Shown: piece by piece, positions 27,245 through 35,661 of the stretch | Layout: every line of letters begins with the position of its first letter | How positions within the stretch are numbered: the stretch's first letter is position 1 | Origin: Rhodohalobacter sulfatireducens | Lineage (GTDB): Bacteria; Bacteroidota; Rhodothermia; Balneolales; Balneolaceae | Reading direction: 5' to 3' | NCBI RefSeq assembly: GCF_022012475.1 | Contig: NZ_JAKLWS010000001.1 | Coordinates: forward strand, 186,001 to 250,000 | Length of the DNA stretch: 64,000 bases | The notes under the pieces: model-generated | The model's database searches: none | What the model was told of the DNA's origin: nothing | What the model saw: only the letters and a program-made list of their open reading frames with translations | Program-made: the position numbers and the translations under genes

Positions 27245-27325
27245 GTTGGCAGTTGTCCGTGGTTAGTTGTTTGTGTCATTCATCTAAAACCAACGGACAA
27301 CTAACTACTAACCACGAACAATCCC
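27245..27325. repeat. Intergenic repeat with inverted arms (recJ–tRNA-Phe gap)
   Basis: The phrase AGTTGTCCGTGGTTAGTTG at 27251 recurs inverted as CCAACGGACAACTAAC at 27290, with a further TAACCACGAACAA. Looks like an intergenic palindrome repeat unit. Function unknown; possibly transcription or processing near the tRNA. Confidence 0.4.
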
Positions 27326-27378
27326 CAATCAGATATTGTGTTCGGTTTTTAAAGCCCTTATATTTGATGCTTCTGTGA

Positions 27379-27451
<73 letters not shown>

Positions 27452-27457
27452 CACATA

Positions 27458-27504
27458 CTTAAACCCCTGTGAGACATTGATTTATGATCTTCCAGGGGTT
27501 TTTT
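27458..27504 (+). other. Left copy of 47-bp imperfect direct repeat (att-like, includes tRNA-Phe terminator)
   Basis: The terminator hairpin AAACCCCTG (27461) / CAGGGGTTT (27493) with a T-run lies inside a 47-base segment that is repeated at 31603-31649 (38 of 47 bases identical by my alignment, 29 of 31 at the 3' end). This is the expected layout of a tRNA-adjacent island, although the tRNA 3' end itself is not duplicated at the right. Confidence 0.55.
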
Positions 27505-27641
27505 AATTTCGGTGAAAATATTTTTTGAATGTGTTCAGTTACAGCCCGGTTACAGTAGAATCACTTGCACTGCATCAATAAACTTGGCAACTGCAATTCA
27601 TCTATCCACCCATCAACCCGCCCTCGGCAAGCGACGTTCAC

Positions 27642-28967
27642 TTATTCATTCTCTGTGTGAACATACCACACTTCGGTAATCGACTGACCATCCTTTCCAG
27701 TCAGATCAAGATTCTGATATAATCCATCCAAAGGACCGAAGGTGTAATTAACGGTAAGGACAGGTGTTGCCAGAGCAGTAACATCATTTTCACCACACAT
27801 CGCCCGAGGGTTCTCAGGACTGAAGATGAAACTTTGCATGGTGTCGAAACAGACTCCTCTGTAATAATCAGGAACACGGGCACCTGATCCATCAAATACT
27901 TGCTGCATCATATAAGAGAACACTATCCGCCCATCATCTGCAGCACTGCCTTGAGTTATATCATACGGAGCATCTTCCCAGCTACCGATCGTAAATCCAT
28001 TACGGACAAACTCGCTCGTTGTTTTTTCATCTTGGCTTTGGACATACGTAACTACATCAATTCCTGCAACATCTTTCAACAGAGGGGTCAAGTACTCCAT
28101 TAAATCGACCGAGTGAGCAACGAATTCATCGGATGGAACTAAGTTAGGATCTGTAGTATTGCTAAACTCAAACTGCCCAGGTCTGCGATAAACACCCTGA
28201 TCAAGAATGTGAGTTTCCAGCACTTCTTCTTTCTGAAACTGATGAATGATCTTATTTCCGTTTTCATCCTCTCGCAGGAACGTCAGGAACAGATCGAAGT
28301 CAAACCCATCTCCTTTACGTGGAATCAGCTGTATAGATTGCAGATCACTGCCAGCTCGTTGCAATGGCTCCCTGTGTGTTACATAACCATCTGCTTCAAA
28401 GACAGCTTCAATTCCATCATCAAATTCATCCTTAAGAAGATCCAACTCCCGGGGGATCTGTGCCTGTCCGTTGGTAATATCAAGAGTAATCGGACCCTCT
28501 TGAATTGTCATGTGACCATCGACCGCTTCACCCGTCACAACGTTGGATACACTTAGTGGTCCCTCAAAGTACGGTGATTCAATCAGTTGCAATGGTCGTG
28601 ATCCACTGACGGTCTTCGGTACCTCCGAGTTCGATTGCACATCATAGGTCAGCACGGCCGAACTGGTGGCATCCAGATCAGAGGCATTGCCGAGCAGCTG
28701 TGGAGTAAAGGTCGTATCCCAGAGCGTCTCTCCACTCAATTGTTTGGTAAATTGATTCTCTACGTTCACATCGAAGGCGACCTCACCGCTTAATCCGTCC
28801 GGATGGGCAAAGCTGACATAAATACTTTCCAGATCATCCTTAATCATAGAGTCCGGCAGGTTAGCGTTCACACTGATATTCGGGATTTCCTCCGGCTCGG
28901 AGTCCGAGGAGGTGGAACACCCTGCAAACAGGAGTATGATGATGAGTAGAGTTAGCCAACGATTCAT
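27642..28967 (-). CDS. Unknown lipoprotein
   Basis: A 441-residue exported lipoprotein with a clear type II signal: MNRWLTLLIIILLFAGCSTSS, lipobox LFAGC with Cys at residue 16. I recognise no domain. The mature part is rich in Asp/Glu and strand-like segments, including immunoglobulin-like phrases (VSFAHPDGLSGEVAFDVNVEN; TYDVQSNSEVP). Two cysteines near the C-terminus (GVCFDTMQSF, RAMCGEND) could form a disulfide. It is the largest gene in the accessory segment after tRNA-Phe and may be a surface adhesin or binding protein; nothing proves it. Confidence 0.5.
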   Translation of the reverse strand: MNRWLTLLIIILLFAGCSTSSDSEPEEIPNISVNANLPDSMIKDDLESIYVSFAHPDGLSGEVAFDVNVENQFTKQLSGETLWDTTFTPQLLGNASDLDATSSAVLTYDVQSNSEVPKTVSGSRPLQLIESPYFEGPLSVSNVVTGEAVDGHMTIQEGPITLDITNGQAQIPRELDLLKDEFDDGIEAVFEADGYVTHREPLQRAGSDLQSIQLIPRKGDGFDFDLFLTFLREDENGNKIIHQFQKEEVLETHILDQGVYRRPGQFEFSNTTDPNLVPSDEFVAHSVDLMEYLTPLLKDVAGIDVVTYVQSQDEKTTSEFVRNGFTIGSWEDAPYDITQGSAADDGRIVFSYMMQQVFDGSGARVPDYYRGVCFDTMQSFIFSPENPRAMCGENDVTALATPVLTVNYTFGPLDGLYQNLDLTGKDGQSITEVWYVHTENE

Positions 28968-29076
28968 GTAAAGAGTTTAGTCCGACAAACCGAAAAAGGC
29001 AAGGTGGAGACCCACGATTAGTATCAATACAGAAACCTGATTTCTGAAATGGTTCATCTGAAGAAAATCAACCCAC

Positions 29077-30155
29077 CTAATCGGGAACGTAGTGATCAAT
29101 AGTATTCAAGAACGAACCATTCGGACCAGGAAGGGGACTAGAAAGTTTTCTTCGACCTGTACCTGGCTTGAACGAATAAACAGCATTTAACAGATGAGGA
29201 ACATCAGGAGTCCAGAAACCATCGATCGAGTAATGCGCGACATCATCCCCGTGACCAGTGGTATGAATACCCATATTCTCTAGCACATCACTACGTGTCG
29301 CTGCAGGAGCATCAAATTCCTGAGAATCCGAAAAACCTGTACGCTGTCTTAGCGTCGACATAAATACACGAGGACCATCAATATTATATCTTTGAGTTAA
29401 CAAATACTGAGCATCCGGACTGCCTGCGTAAAAATCACACCCTCTTCAGAGTAATCATAGCCACGAGGAAACTCAATCTCTCCCTCACTCTCAATAAATG
29501 AATTTATCTGGATATTAGCTGAATCAGGAATCATCTGCACAACTTCCTGTAACGCAGCAATACTGTTCTGAATAAAATATGGAGAAGCAACCTTCGTTGG
29601 ATCATTGGAACGATAGAACGTTCCTACTGCTGCCTCGATATCCTCCAAAACATGACTTTCATCGTAGTGATACGAAATAATGACCGAATTATCAGCCCAA
29701 CGACGAGTGTGACGATTTTCATCATAACCGTAGCCGAAGGTATCAAGAAAATCATTGTACGAATACGATCCGATCTTTTTAGGAACCATCTCGAAAATAG
29801 AAGCATGGTCTTCACGAACAGTGATGTAATCAGAATGCGAAGGAAAGTCACCTTCTTGTGCAGGCAATACTTGTACACGGTATCGACCGGGAGAAATCTG
29901 TTGTTGAGTACCAAACTGCGCCAAGCCATCAGCGACAGGTAATGTTGTACCATTTGGAAACGTCACAGTACCAGAAACCTTGAAAACTTCTCCATTATCG
30001 TCGACGTTAGCTAAAGCAACGGCTCCATTCACATAATTGTTCCCAGGAGGTTTAGGCTTAGGATCGGAAGGAGAAGAACCACAACCTGCCAGTGGTAGTA
30101 AAGTGCTACCTGCCAGTAACGTCCCTGATGTTCGTAAGAATTGTTTTCGGTTCAT
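29077..30155 (-). pseudogene. Frameshifted lipoprotein gene
   Basis: The 5' part (30155 down to about 29422) encodes a lipoprotein beginning MNRKQFLRTSGTLLAGSTLLPLAGCGSS (Tat-like RKQFLR before a hydrophobic stretch and a lipobox). Its frame stops at 29397. The continuation DFYAGSPDAQYLLTQRYNIDG is found in the next frame, through to 29077, ending NTIDHYVPD. The switch falls in a run of five T's (minus strand GTGATTTTTACG), where a single-base change restores one frame of about 359 residues. It could be a real frameshift, phase variation or a sequencing slip. Mature parts contain a RRWADNSVIISYHYDE segment reminiscent of exported metzincins, but no HExxH is seen. Function unknown. Confidence 0.55.
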
Positions 30156-30191
30156 GGAAAAGAGTTTAGCACTGAGGCACAAGAAAAACAA

Positions 30192-30489
30192 GGCATCTCA
30201 CTTATCCAGTTTGATGCCTCGACTATTCATCAATAGAGACGTTAACTTTTGCGTCTATTCCATTGTGGGTAAATAATACGTGGTTGCCAAATTAGTACGC
30301 TTCTCAATGTCATCAGGAATTATGATTCATGTTAACTTTCATGAATATGTCTGACTATCAAACCAGATCATAGTTTGCATTTGGGTACGATATTAGAAGA
30401 CAGAGATTGAACAAAGAGCATCAGCTGGATATCAGGTTTAAGGATTATTTTATATTAACGACTAATTACTACTAATCTGACATGATAAT
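30192..30489. other. Intergenic region between island lipoprotein and hsdR remnant
   Basis: About 300 AT-rich bases; nothing convincing seen. Confidence 0.4.
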
Positions 30490-30657
30490 ATGGCTATGGA
30501 ACATTTCGAAAACTACGGGGAGTTATCGACGATTCTATCGGGTAAGGGACACCTCTATCTGAATAAAGGAAGAAGACTTGAGGTCGATTTTCAGATAGCA
30601 AGAAGAGAAGACCAAGCACTTTTATTCAGTGTAAAGTGTCCAGAAAGCTCTTTATGA
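30490..30657 (+). CDS. Short unknown reading frame (55 aa) at the island hsdR remnant
   Basis: An ATG-started frame of 55 residues (MAMEHFENYGELSTILSGKG...) that runs into a stop at 30655. It overlaps the start of the hsdR-like remnant in another frame. It may be a genuine small gene or a truncated piece of something larger joined by deletion. I recognise no family. Confidence 0.3.
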   Translation: MAMEHFENYGELSTILSGKGHLYLNKGRRLEVDFQIARREDQALLFSVKCPESSL

Positions 30658-30844
30658 TAACCTAAACTATGACGAAGATCTTGCATTAACCATTGATAAT
30701 ACGGTGAAGTACACGGCCAAAGACGGATGGAGAGAAAACAAAATTAAACAACGACAAGTGGCAAATGCCATTAAAAATAAATTACCTGAGGATGTGAATC
30801 TTAGTTTAGTCATGGAAGTTTTAAAGAATCAAAATGAGTACTGA
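30635..30844 (+). pseudogene. 3' remnant of a type I restriction enzyme HsdR gene
   Basis: The frame encodes SVQKALYDNLNYDEDL, then IDNTVK...DGWRENKIKQRQV...AIKNKLPE and ends LVMEVLKNQNEY. This matches the usual C-terminal end of HsdR (KALYxNL, DEAVK...DWRGN, ending in a Q-x-E-Y-like motif). Only about 70 residues remain, so the gene is a deletion product. The stop overlaps the start of the YgjP-type metallopeptidase, which commonly follows hsdR in type I loci. Confidence 0.6.
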
Positions 30845-31541
30845 GAAGTTTCAAATACAGGTATCCGACATCAATGTCGATGTCATAAAAAAGGATATTA
30901 AGAATATCCATTTGGCTGTCTATCCGCCATCGGGCAGAGTTCGTCTCTCCTCTCCGCGATCTATGAAAACCGAATCCCTTCGGCTCTTCGTGATCTCCAA
31001 ACTCGGATGGATTAAAAAGCATATCCGGAAAATGAATGCCCAGGTACGGGTACCGGATCGGGAATATATCCAGGGAGAAAGTCACTGGGTTCAGGGTCAG
31101 CGGTATTTGTTGAATATCATTGAGGAAGAGGCTCCGCCAAAAGTGAAGATTCGTAATAAGAAATACCTGGATCTGTATGTGCGTCCCGGAAGTGATAAAT
31201 CCAAAAGGGAGGAGGTCATCAAAGAATGGTACCGGGGAATGTTAAAAGAGCAGATACCGGCGCTCATTGAAAAGTGGGAGAACGAGCTTAGTGTAACCGT
31301 TCAGGACTGGGGAGTGAAACAGATGAAAACGAAATGGGGATCATGCAACATCCATGCAAAACGTATCTGGCTAAACCTGGAACTGGCTAAGAAACCGAAA
31401 CCCCTTCTCGACTATGTTGTGCTACACGAAATCGCGCACCTGAAAGAACGCCTCCACAACGACCGATACAAAGGCATCTTAACCAAACACATGCCAAGCT
31501 GGAAAAGTCGGCAGGATGAATTGAATAAGATTGTTTATTGA
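30834..31541 (+). CDS. YgjP-type (DUF45) M48-like metallopeptidase
   Basis: A 235-residue soluble protein of the YgjP/WLM-like group. The zinc motif HEIAHLKERLHND (about residue 201; HExxH with a third His) and the preceding W-G-S-C-N segment (KWGSCN, about 165) are the family landmarks, and the C-terminus has MPSWKSRQDELNKIVY. YgjP-like genes are often encoded with type I restriction-modification operons, and here the start codon overlaps the hsdR remnant stop, so this is the surviving tail of such an operon. Cellular role is unclear. The gene itself appears intact. Confidence 0.75.
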   Translation: MSTEKFQIQVSDINVDVIKKDIKNIHLAVYPPSGRVRLSSPRSMKTESLRLFVISKLGWIKKHIRKMNAQVRVPDREYIQGESHWVQGQRYLLNIIEEEAPPKVKIRNKKYLDLYVRPGSDKSKREEVIKEWYRGMLKEQIPALIEKWENELSVTVQDWGVKQMKTKWGSCNIHAKRIWLNLELAKKPKPLLDYVVLHEIAHLKERLHNDRYKGILTKHMPSWKSRQDELNKIVY

Positions 31542-31602
31542 AGTCAATTCGATAAAAGTTTATTGAGGATTGGCAGTCATCAAAATCTTTCTTCGATACA
31601 TC

Positions 31603-31649
31603 CCTAAACTCCGTTATTACATTAATTTATGATCTTACAGGGGTTTTTT
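31603..31649 (+). other. Right copy of 47-bp imperfect direct repeat (att-like)
   Basis: Second copy of the segment at 27458-27504, with the right arm of the terminator and T-run kept but the left arm decayed (AAACTCCG versus AAACCCCTG). Same orientation as the left copy. The enclosed segment is about 4.1 kb. Confidence 0.5.
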
Positions 31650-31737
31650 GTTAAAAGGAATTATTTAATTAGAAAATTTTGAAGTAAACGCATAAAAATA
31701 CACATTAAAATTGTGTAAATTTAAAATTATCAATGAC

Positions 31738-32217
31738 TTAACTTTCTATATGCTTTTTGATCCAACTAAATAAGCGAGGATAGTACTTGTAAACATAGGT
31801 TTTAAGCTCGGGATGAGAATTCGAAACTAGTTCGTCCATGTAATGGTAATAAGCTTTTGACAAAGAACCATTATCAATAGATAAATCATTGCTCATAACT
31901 GAACAGAGATAGAAAAACCTTAAGCATCGATCAATATCCTTTATGATTTCACGCTCCTCACTTGTTAAAACCTGATTTTCTAAAAACTTTGTTAACACTG
32001 GACTTACTTTAACTTTATATGAATATTCCGACTCAATGTCATCCAGTATGGGCAATAGTTCTCTAAACTCATCTTCCATCCTAAGTAATATATCAGCACC
32101 CTGAAGTTTTACAGCATTTCTATATCTAACCAAAGCCATTACGCCGCCAACTATTACAAATAAACCCGTAAATATTGAGATTATATCTAATAATGAGTTA
32201 GGCCAAAAATTTTCCAT
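31738..32217 (-). CDS. Unknown single-pass membrane protein partnered with sirtuin gene
   Basis: A 159-residue protein with a single membrane helix near the N-terminus (about residues 9-29, FTGLFVIVGGVMALVRYR) and a mostly helical soluble C-terminal domain with acidic patches (ILLRMEDEFRELLPILDDIESEY) and many aromatics near its end. It resembles DUF4760-type proteins in outline but I cannot confirm. The ATG at 32217 is one base past the sirtuin stop; a TTG at 32238 would overlap it. So the two genes are probably one operon. Function unknown. Confidence 0.5.
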   Translation of the reverse strand: MENFWPNSLLDIISIFTGLFVIVGGVMALVRYRNAVKLQGADILLRMEDEFRELLPILDDIESEYSYKVKVSPVLTKFLENQVLTSEEREIIKDIDRCLRFFYLCSVMSNDLSIDNGSLSKAYYHYMDELVSNSHPELKTYVYKYYPRLFSWIKKHIES

Positions 32218-32218
32218 T

Positions 32219-32968
32219 TTAAATATTCTCTTTTTCAAATAGTTTTGATACTGGATGTCTTACACACTCATCAGCATCACCCGATAACAGAGTCTGCTCT
32301 GGATTTATCTCGATAAGCATTGCTTTACTTTCTGCTGCTTTTAATGTCCATTTTCTTATGTAATCGAAATATGACGTTGTTCCGATTGAAAGAATCAGAT
32401 CAAAAAAACTATTTCCCACTAAATGTTCAATCTGTTCAACCAGTTCTTCTTCCAGATCTTCATCAAACCATACAACATTAGGTCTGCATATTGATTGACA
32501 ATATTTACATTTGGGAGGCAATTCAGGGAGTTGAGGTCTTTCATCTCTGTAAACATGATTATTTTCCAAACACTTTAATTGCCAAATGTTTCCATGGATG
32601 TGAAACACATTATTGCTACCAGCTCTTTCATGTAAATTGTCAACGTTCTGAGTTAGAATAATCACTTTTTTACCTGATTTTTCCCATTGAGCTATACTTT
32701 TATGAGCTTGATTTGGTTCTACCTCAGATAACATTTTTCGTCTGTAATCGTACCATTGCCATACTTTTTCAGGGTTATCTTTGAATGCTCTACCTGTAGC
32801 CAGTTTTTCAGGATTCAATTTCTTCCACCATCCTCCTTTTGACCTAAAGGTTGGCACACCACTTTCTTGAGAAATTCCAGCACCAGTTACTACAAAAATT
32901 TCTTTAGCTACTTTTACTGCTTGCACTAGTGAAGACTCTTTGCCCTTGCTATTTAATAATAGACTCAT
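32219..32968 (-). CDS. Sir2-family NAD-dependent deacylase (CobB-like)
   Basis: A 249-residue sirtuin. The NAD-binding motif GAGISQESGVPTFRSKGGWW (about residues 31-50), TQNVDNLHERAG (about 105), catalytic HIHGNIWQL (about 122), the zinc-type Cys cluster (KCLEN then CKYC) and RPNVVWFDED...GTTSYFDYI are all present, which is the CobB-like bacterial class of lysine deacylases rather than a SIR2 NADase of defence systems. It is co-transcribed with a small membrane protein. Located just outside the tRNA-Phe segment, in AT-rich flanking DNA. Confidence 0.85.
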   Translation of the reverse strand: MSLLLNSKGKESSLVQAVKVAKEIFVVTGAGISQESGVPTFRSKGGWWKKLNPEKLATGRAFKDNPEKVWQWYDYRRKMLSEVEPNQAHKSIAQWEKSGKKVIILTQNVDNLHERAGSNNVFHIHGNIWQLKCLENNHVYRDERPQLPELPPKCKYCQSICRPNVVWFDEDLEEELVEQIEHLVGNSFFDLILSIGTTSYFDYIRKWTLKAAESKAMLIEINPEQTLLSGDADECVRHPVSKLFEKENI

Positions 32969-33693
32969 TTCAAGAGCTCATCTCTTTGATTTTTGGTGAT
33001 ATGGTCGTACTTGATTTTATGCAAGTGGCTTGTTAATTGACAAAGAACGAGTTTCATTTCCGGGTAATTAGTTATCCCAATAAGATTCATTCTTCAAGGG
33101 CTCTTTTGGTTTACATTATTTTTTGATTGCAGAATTAACTTTACGAATGTCCATTATCTCTACTGCCACACTAAAACAGAGTGCTTAGATATTCCTCTGG
33201 TATATTCTGACGGTATCTTACTTTCAGGTAGTAAATGAGATTTGATAAAGTTTCCATTGAATATATCTGTATAAACTACAATTTATTTTTCCGATGATTT
33301 ACCAATTGAATGTAATAAAATATGGCATGATTATGTCAAAATTGGCCCTAGTTATACTACTAGAATAATCTACCAATAGTACTGTTTCGATAGTATTTAT
33401 CTTGATTTATTGATGTAGTCTTCAGTTTATTGCTATTCATCGCCCATTTTGTGTTCAAACTCCTATATTGTTAGCAGTTTTTTAAAATAATCAAACTATT
33501 GATGTTCACTTGACCCTGTAGCATTCATCGAAAATTTACGATTAATATGTTCCTATCAATCCTAAATGATCTTTCAAATCCTGTTTTGCTATCGTTAAGT
33601 TATTATAAAGAAATGCCTGTTTTCTTTAGTAATAAACCGAACTATCGTATCTTATTTATTCAACCTAATAACTCGTTATAACTTTTTTAAATT
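32969..33693. other. Long AT-rich intergenic region before DUF4914-like gene
   Basis: About 725 bases between divergent genes. AT-rich with stop codons in all frames; no RNA gene, repeat or clear relic is evident. It may be decayed accessory DNA. Confidence 0.45.
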
Positions 33694-35574
33694 ATGAATC
33701 TATCAAAAGAGACTATTCTTAACTCCGACCTTCACGCTGATTTTCTGGATTTAATAAATGAAGCACCAAGCGTAACGGTTGCAAAAAATATTGAAGATCT
33801 TGTCAATCTTTCTGTGGGTGGTGAAGATGAATTATCACAGGAAGTAACTTATGAACTCCCGAACGGTGAATTCAAAAAAGAAGCTATCGTTCACAGGGTA
33901 AAAAACGGGATCGCTGCTAATTATACCGAAGCATATATGAGACGGAGAGATCCTAAATGTATGGTGATTGCCGACGACTTTCCTACTGATAAAACAAAAT
34001 TTGATGATCGATTTGATTATGATTTTGAAGAACTTCGTAAAGAAACTTTTGACTGGCTGAAAACCCAGGATCTGGGACTTTTTTACTTCAACGCAGGAAA
34101 AGCCGGAATGGGATACAAGGCGGTTGCTGTAATTCCTGCAAATGCCGGCTTTTTTGGCCTGGGACTTGCACTTCTGCAGGGTATTGTAAATCCCGATGAA
34201 TTGGATGAAAATTTTGAACCAACTGCCTTTATCTATACTGCACCGCCATTCAGGCATACACATTTCGACGGAAAACAGGTAGTCGTACATAATCGGCAGC
34301 CTGATAACTATGAAATGTTCAGTTACAACCTGTATCCGGGACCAAGCGCTAAGAAAGGTGTATATGGAATGCTCATCGGCCAGGGTGAGGAAGAAGGCTG
34401 GGTAACGGCTCACTGCTCATCTGTACAGGTAAAAACTCCATACGACAACATTGTAACCTTTATGCATGAAGGTGCCAGCGGAGGTGGAAAAAGTGAAATG
34501 CTGCAGCAGCCCCACCGACTAGCGGATGGTCGATTGCTGTTGGGAGACAATTTATATAAAGATGACAAAAGGTATCTGGACCTCGCGCAAACCTGCGACC
34601 TGATGCCGGTTGCCGATGACATGGCGCTCTGCCACCCATCTTTGCAACGTGATGATGGCAAACTGGGACTGGAGGATGCTGAAGAGGGATGGTTTGTTCG
34701 TGTTGACCATATCAAAGAGTATGGAACGGATCCCTCCCTGGAAAAAATGACAGCCGTACCGCCAAAACCACTGCTTTTTTTGAATATCCAATCTGTACCG
34801 GGCGGCAGGGCGATGATATGGGATCATACAATGGATGAACCCGGTGTACCTTGCCCTAACCCAAGAGTTATCCTGCCCAGGGATATCGTCCCAAATATTG
34901 TTGAAGAACCGGTTCAAGTAGAGATTCGAAGTATCGGTATGCGCACACCCCCGTGTACGCAGGAAGAGCCTAATTATGGTATCGTGGGTATCATGCATGT
35001 ATTACCACCGGCTCTTGCCTGGTTATGGCGACTGGTTGCTCCGCGCGGTCATGCCAATCCAAGCATTATTCAAACACAGGGTATCAGTAGTGAGGGTGTA
35101 GGAAGCTACTGGCCATTTGCTACCGGGAAGAAGGTTAAGCAGGCAAATCTGCTCTTAGAACAAATTAAAAATACACCTAAAGTTCAATATATCCTCACGC
35201 CAAATCAAACCATTGGTGCCTGGAAGGTTGGATTTATGTCTCAATGGGTAACCCGTGAATATTTGGCAAGAAAAGGAAACGCCAATTTCTCGGATAAACA
35301 GATCATGCCTGCCCGGTGCAGCGTTCTGGGTTATGCCCTGAAGCATATGACATTCGAAGGCCGAACAATTCCGGAATGGATGTTAAGAGTTGAGTTACAG
35401 CGTGAAGTTCAGGAAGAGGGCTATGACGCAGGTGCTGAAATTCTGATTGAATTCTTCCACAGAATGCTTAAGAAATTCATGTCACCAAACCTGGACGATC
35501 TCGGCAAACAAATTATCGAATGCTGCCTTGATAATGGAACGGTCGAAGACTATGAAAAATTAATGCACAATTAA
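33694..35574 (+). CDS. DUF4914-like protein with PEPCK-like P-loop
   Basis: A 626-residue soluble protein. It resembles the DUF4914 family from its length and general look, but I cannot confirm the match from sequence alone. A glycine-rich loop EGASGGGKSEM (about residues 262-272) resembles the phosphate-binding loop of PEP carboxykinase (G-x-SGxGKT), and acidic/His clusters (GDNLYKDDKRYLDL, TPPCTQEEPN, HPSLQRDDGK) could bind metal. So an ATP/GTP-dependent phosphotransfer role is plausible. It has its own terminator at 35585. No neighbour explains its job. Confidence 0.55.
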   Translation: MNLSKETILNSDLHADFLDLINEAPSVTVAKNIEDLVNLSVGGEDELSQEVTYELPNGEFKKEAIVHRVKNGIAANYTEAYMRRRDPKCMVIADDFPTDKTKFDDRFDYDFEELRKETFDWLKTQDLGLFYFNAGKAGMGYKAVAVIPANAGFFGLGLALLQGIVNPDELDENFEPTAFIYTAPPFRHTHFDGKQVVVHNRQPDNYEMFSYNLYPGPSAKKGVYGMLIGQGEEEGWVTAHCSSVQVKTPYDNIVTFMHEGASGGGKSEMLQQPHRLADGRLLLGDNLYKDDKRYLDLAQTCDLMPVADDMALCHPSLQRDDGKLGLEDAEEGWFVRVDHIKEYGTDPSLEKMTAVPPKPLLFLNIQSVPGGRAMIWDHTMDEPGVPCPNPRVILPRDIVPNIVEEPVQVEIRSIGMRTPPCTQEEPNYGIVGIMHVLPPALAWLWRLVAPRGHANPSIIQTQGISSEGVGSYWPFATGKKVKQANLLLEQIKNTPKVQYILTPNQTIGAWKVGFMSQWVTREYLARKGNANFSDKQIMPARCSVLGYALKHMTFEGRTIPEWMLRVELQREVQEEGYDAGAEILIEFFHRMLKKFMSPNLDDLGKQIIECCLDNGTVEDYEKLMHN

Positions 35575-35584
35575 TTAAGGATAT

Positions 35585-35622
35585 AATCCGCGAAGTTTTA
35601 GAAGACTTCGCGGATTTTCCAT
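35585..35622 (+). terminator. Terminator after the DUF4914-like gene
   Basis: A perfect 12-bp stem AATCCGCGAAGT / ACTTCGCGGATT, 8-base loop, followed by TTTT; ten bases past the stop. It may also serve the convergent galT gene. Confidence 0.8.
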
Positions 35623-35661
35623 TTATAATCGTACAGCTTCATTTTAAAAGTCTCATCTCTT

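Noticed and set aside
32219-32968. Sirtuin as part of an antiphage SIR2 system
   Set aside because: It has the standard CobB deacylase motifs and zinc region, and no known defence partner (TIR, STAND, Argonaute, Thoeris) lies nearby.
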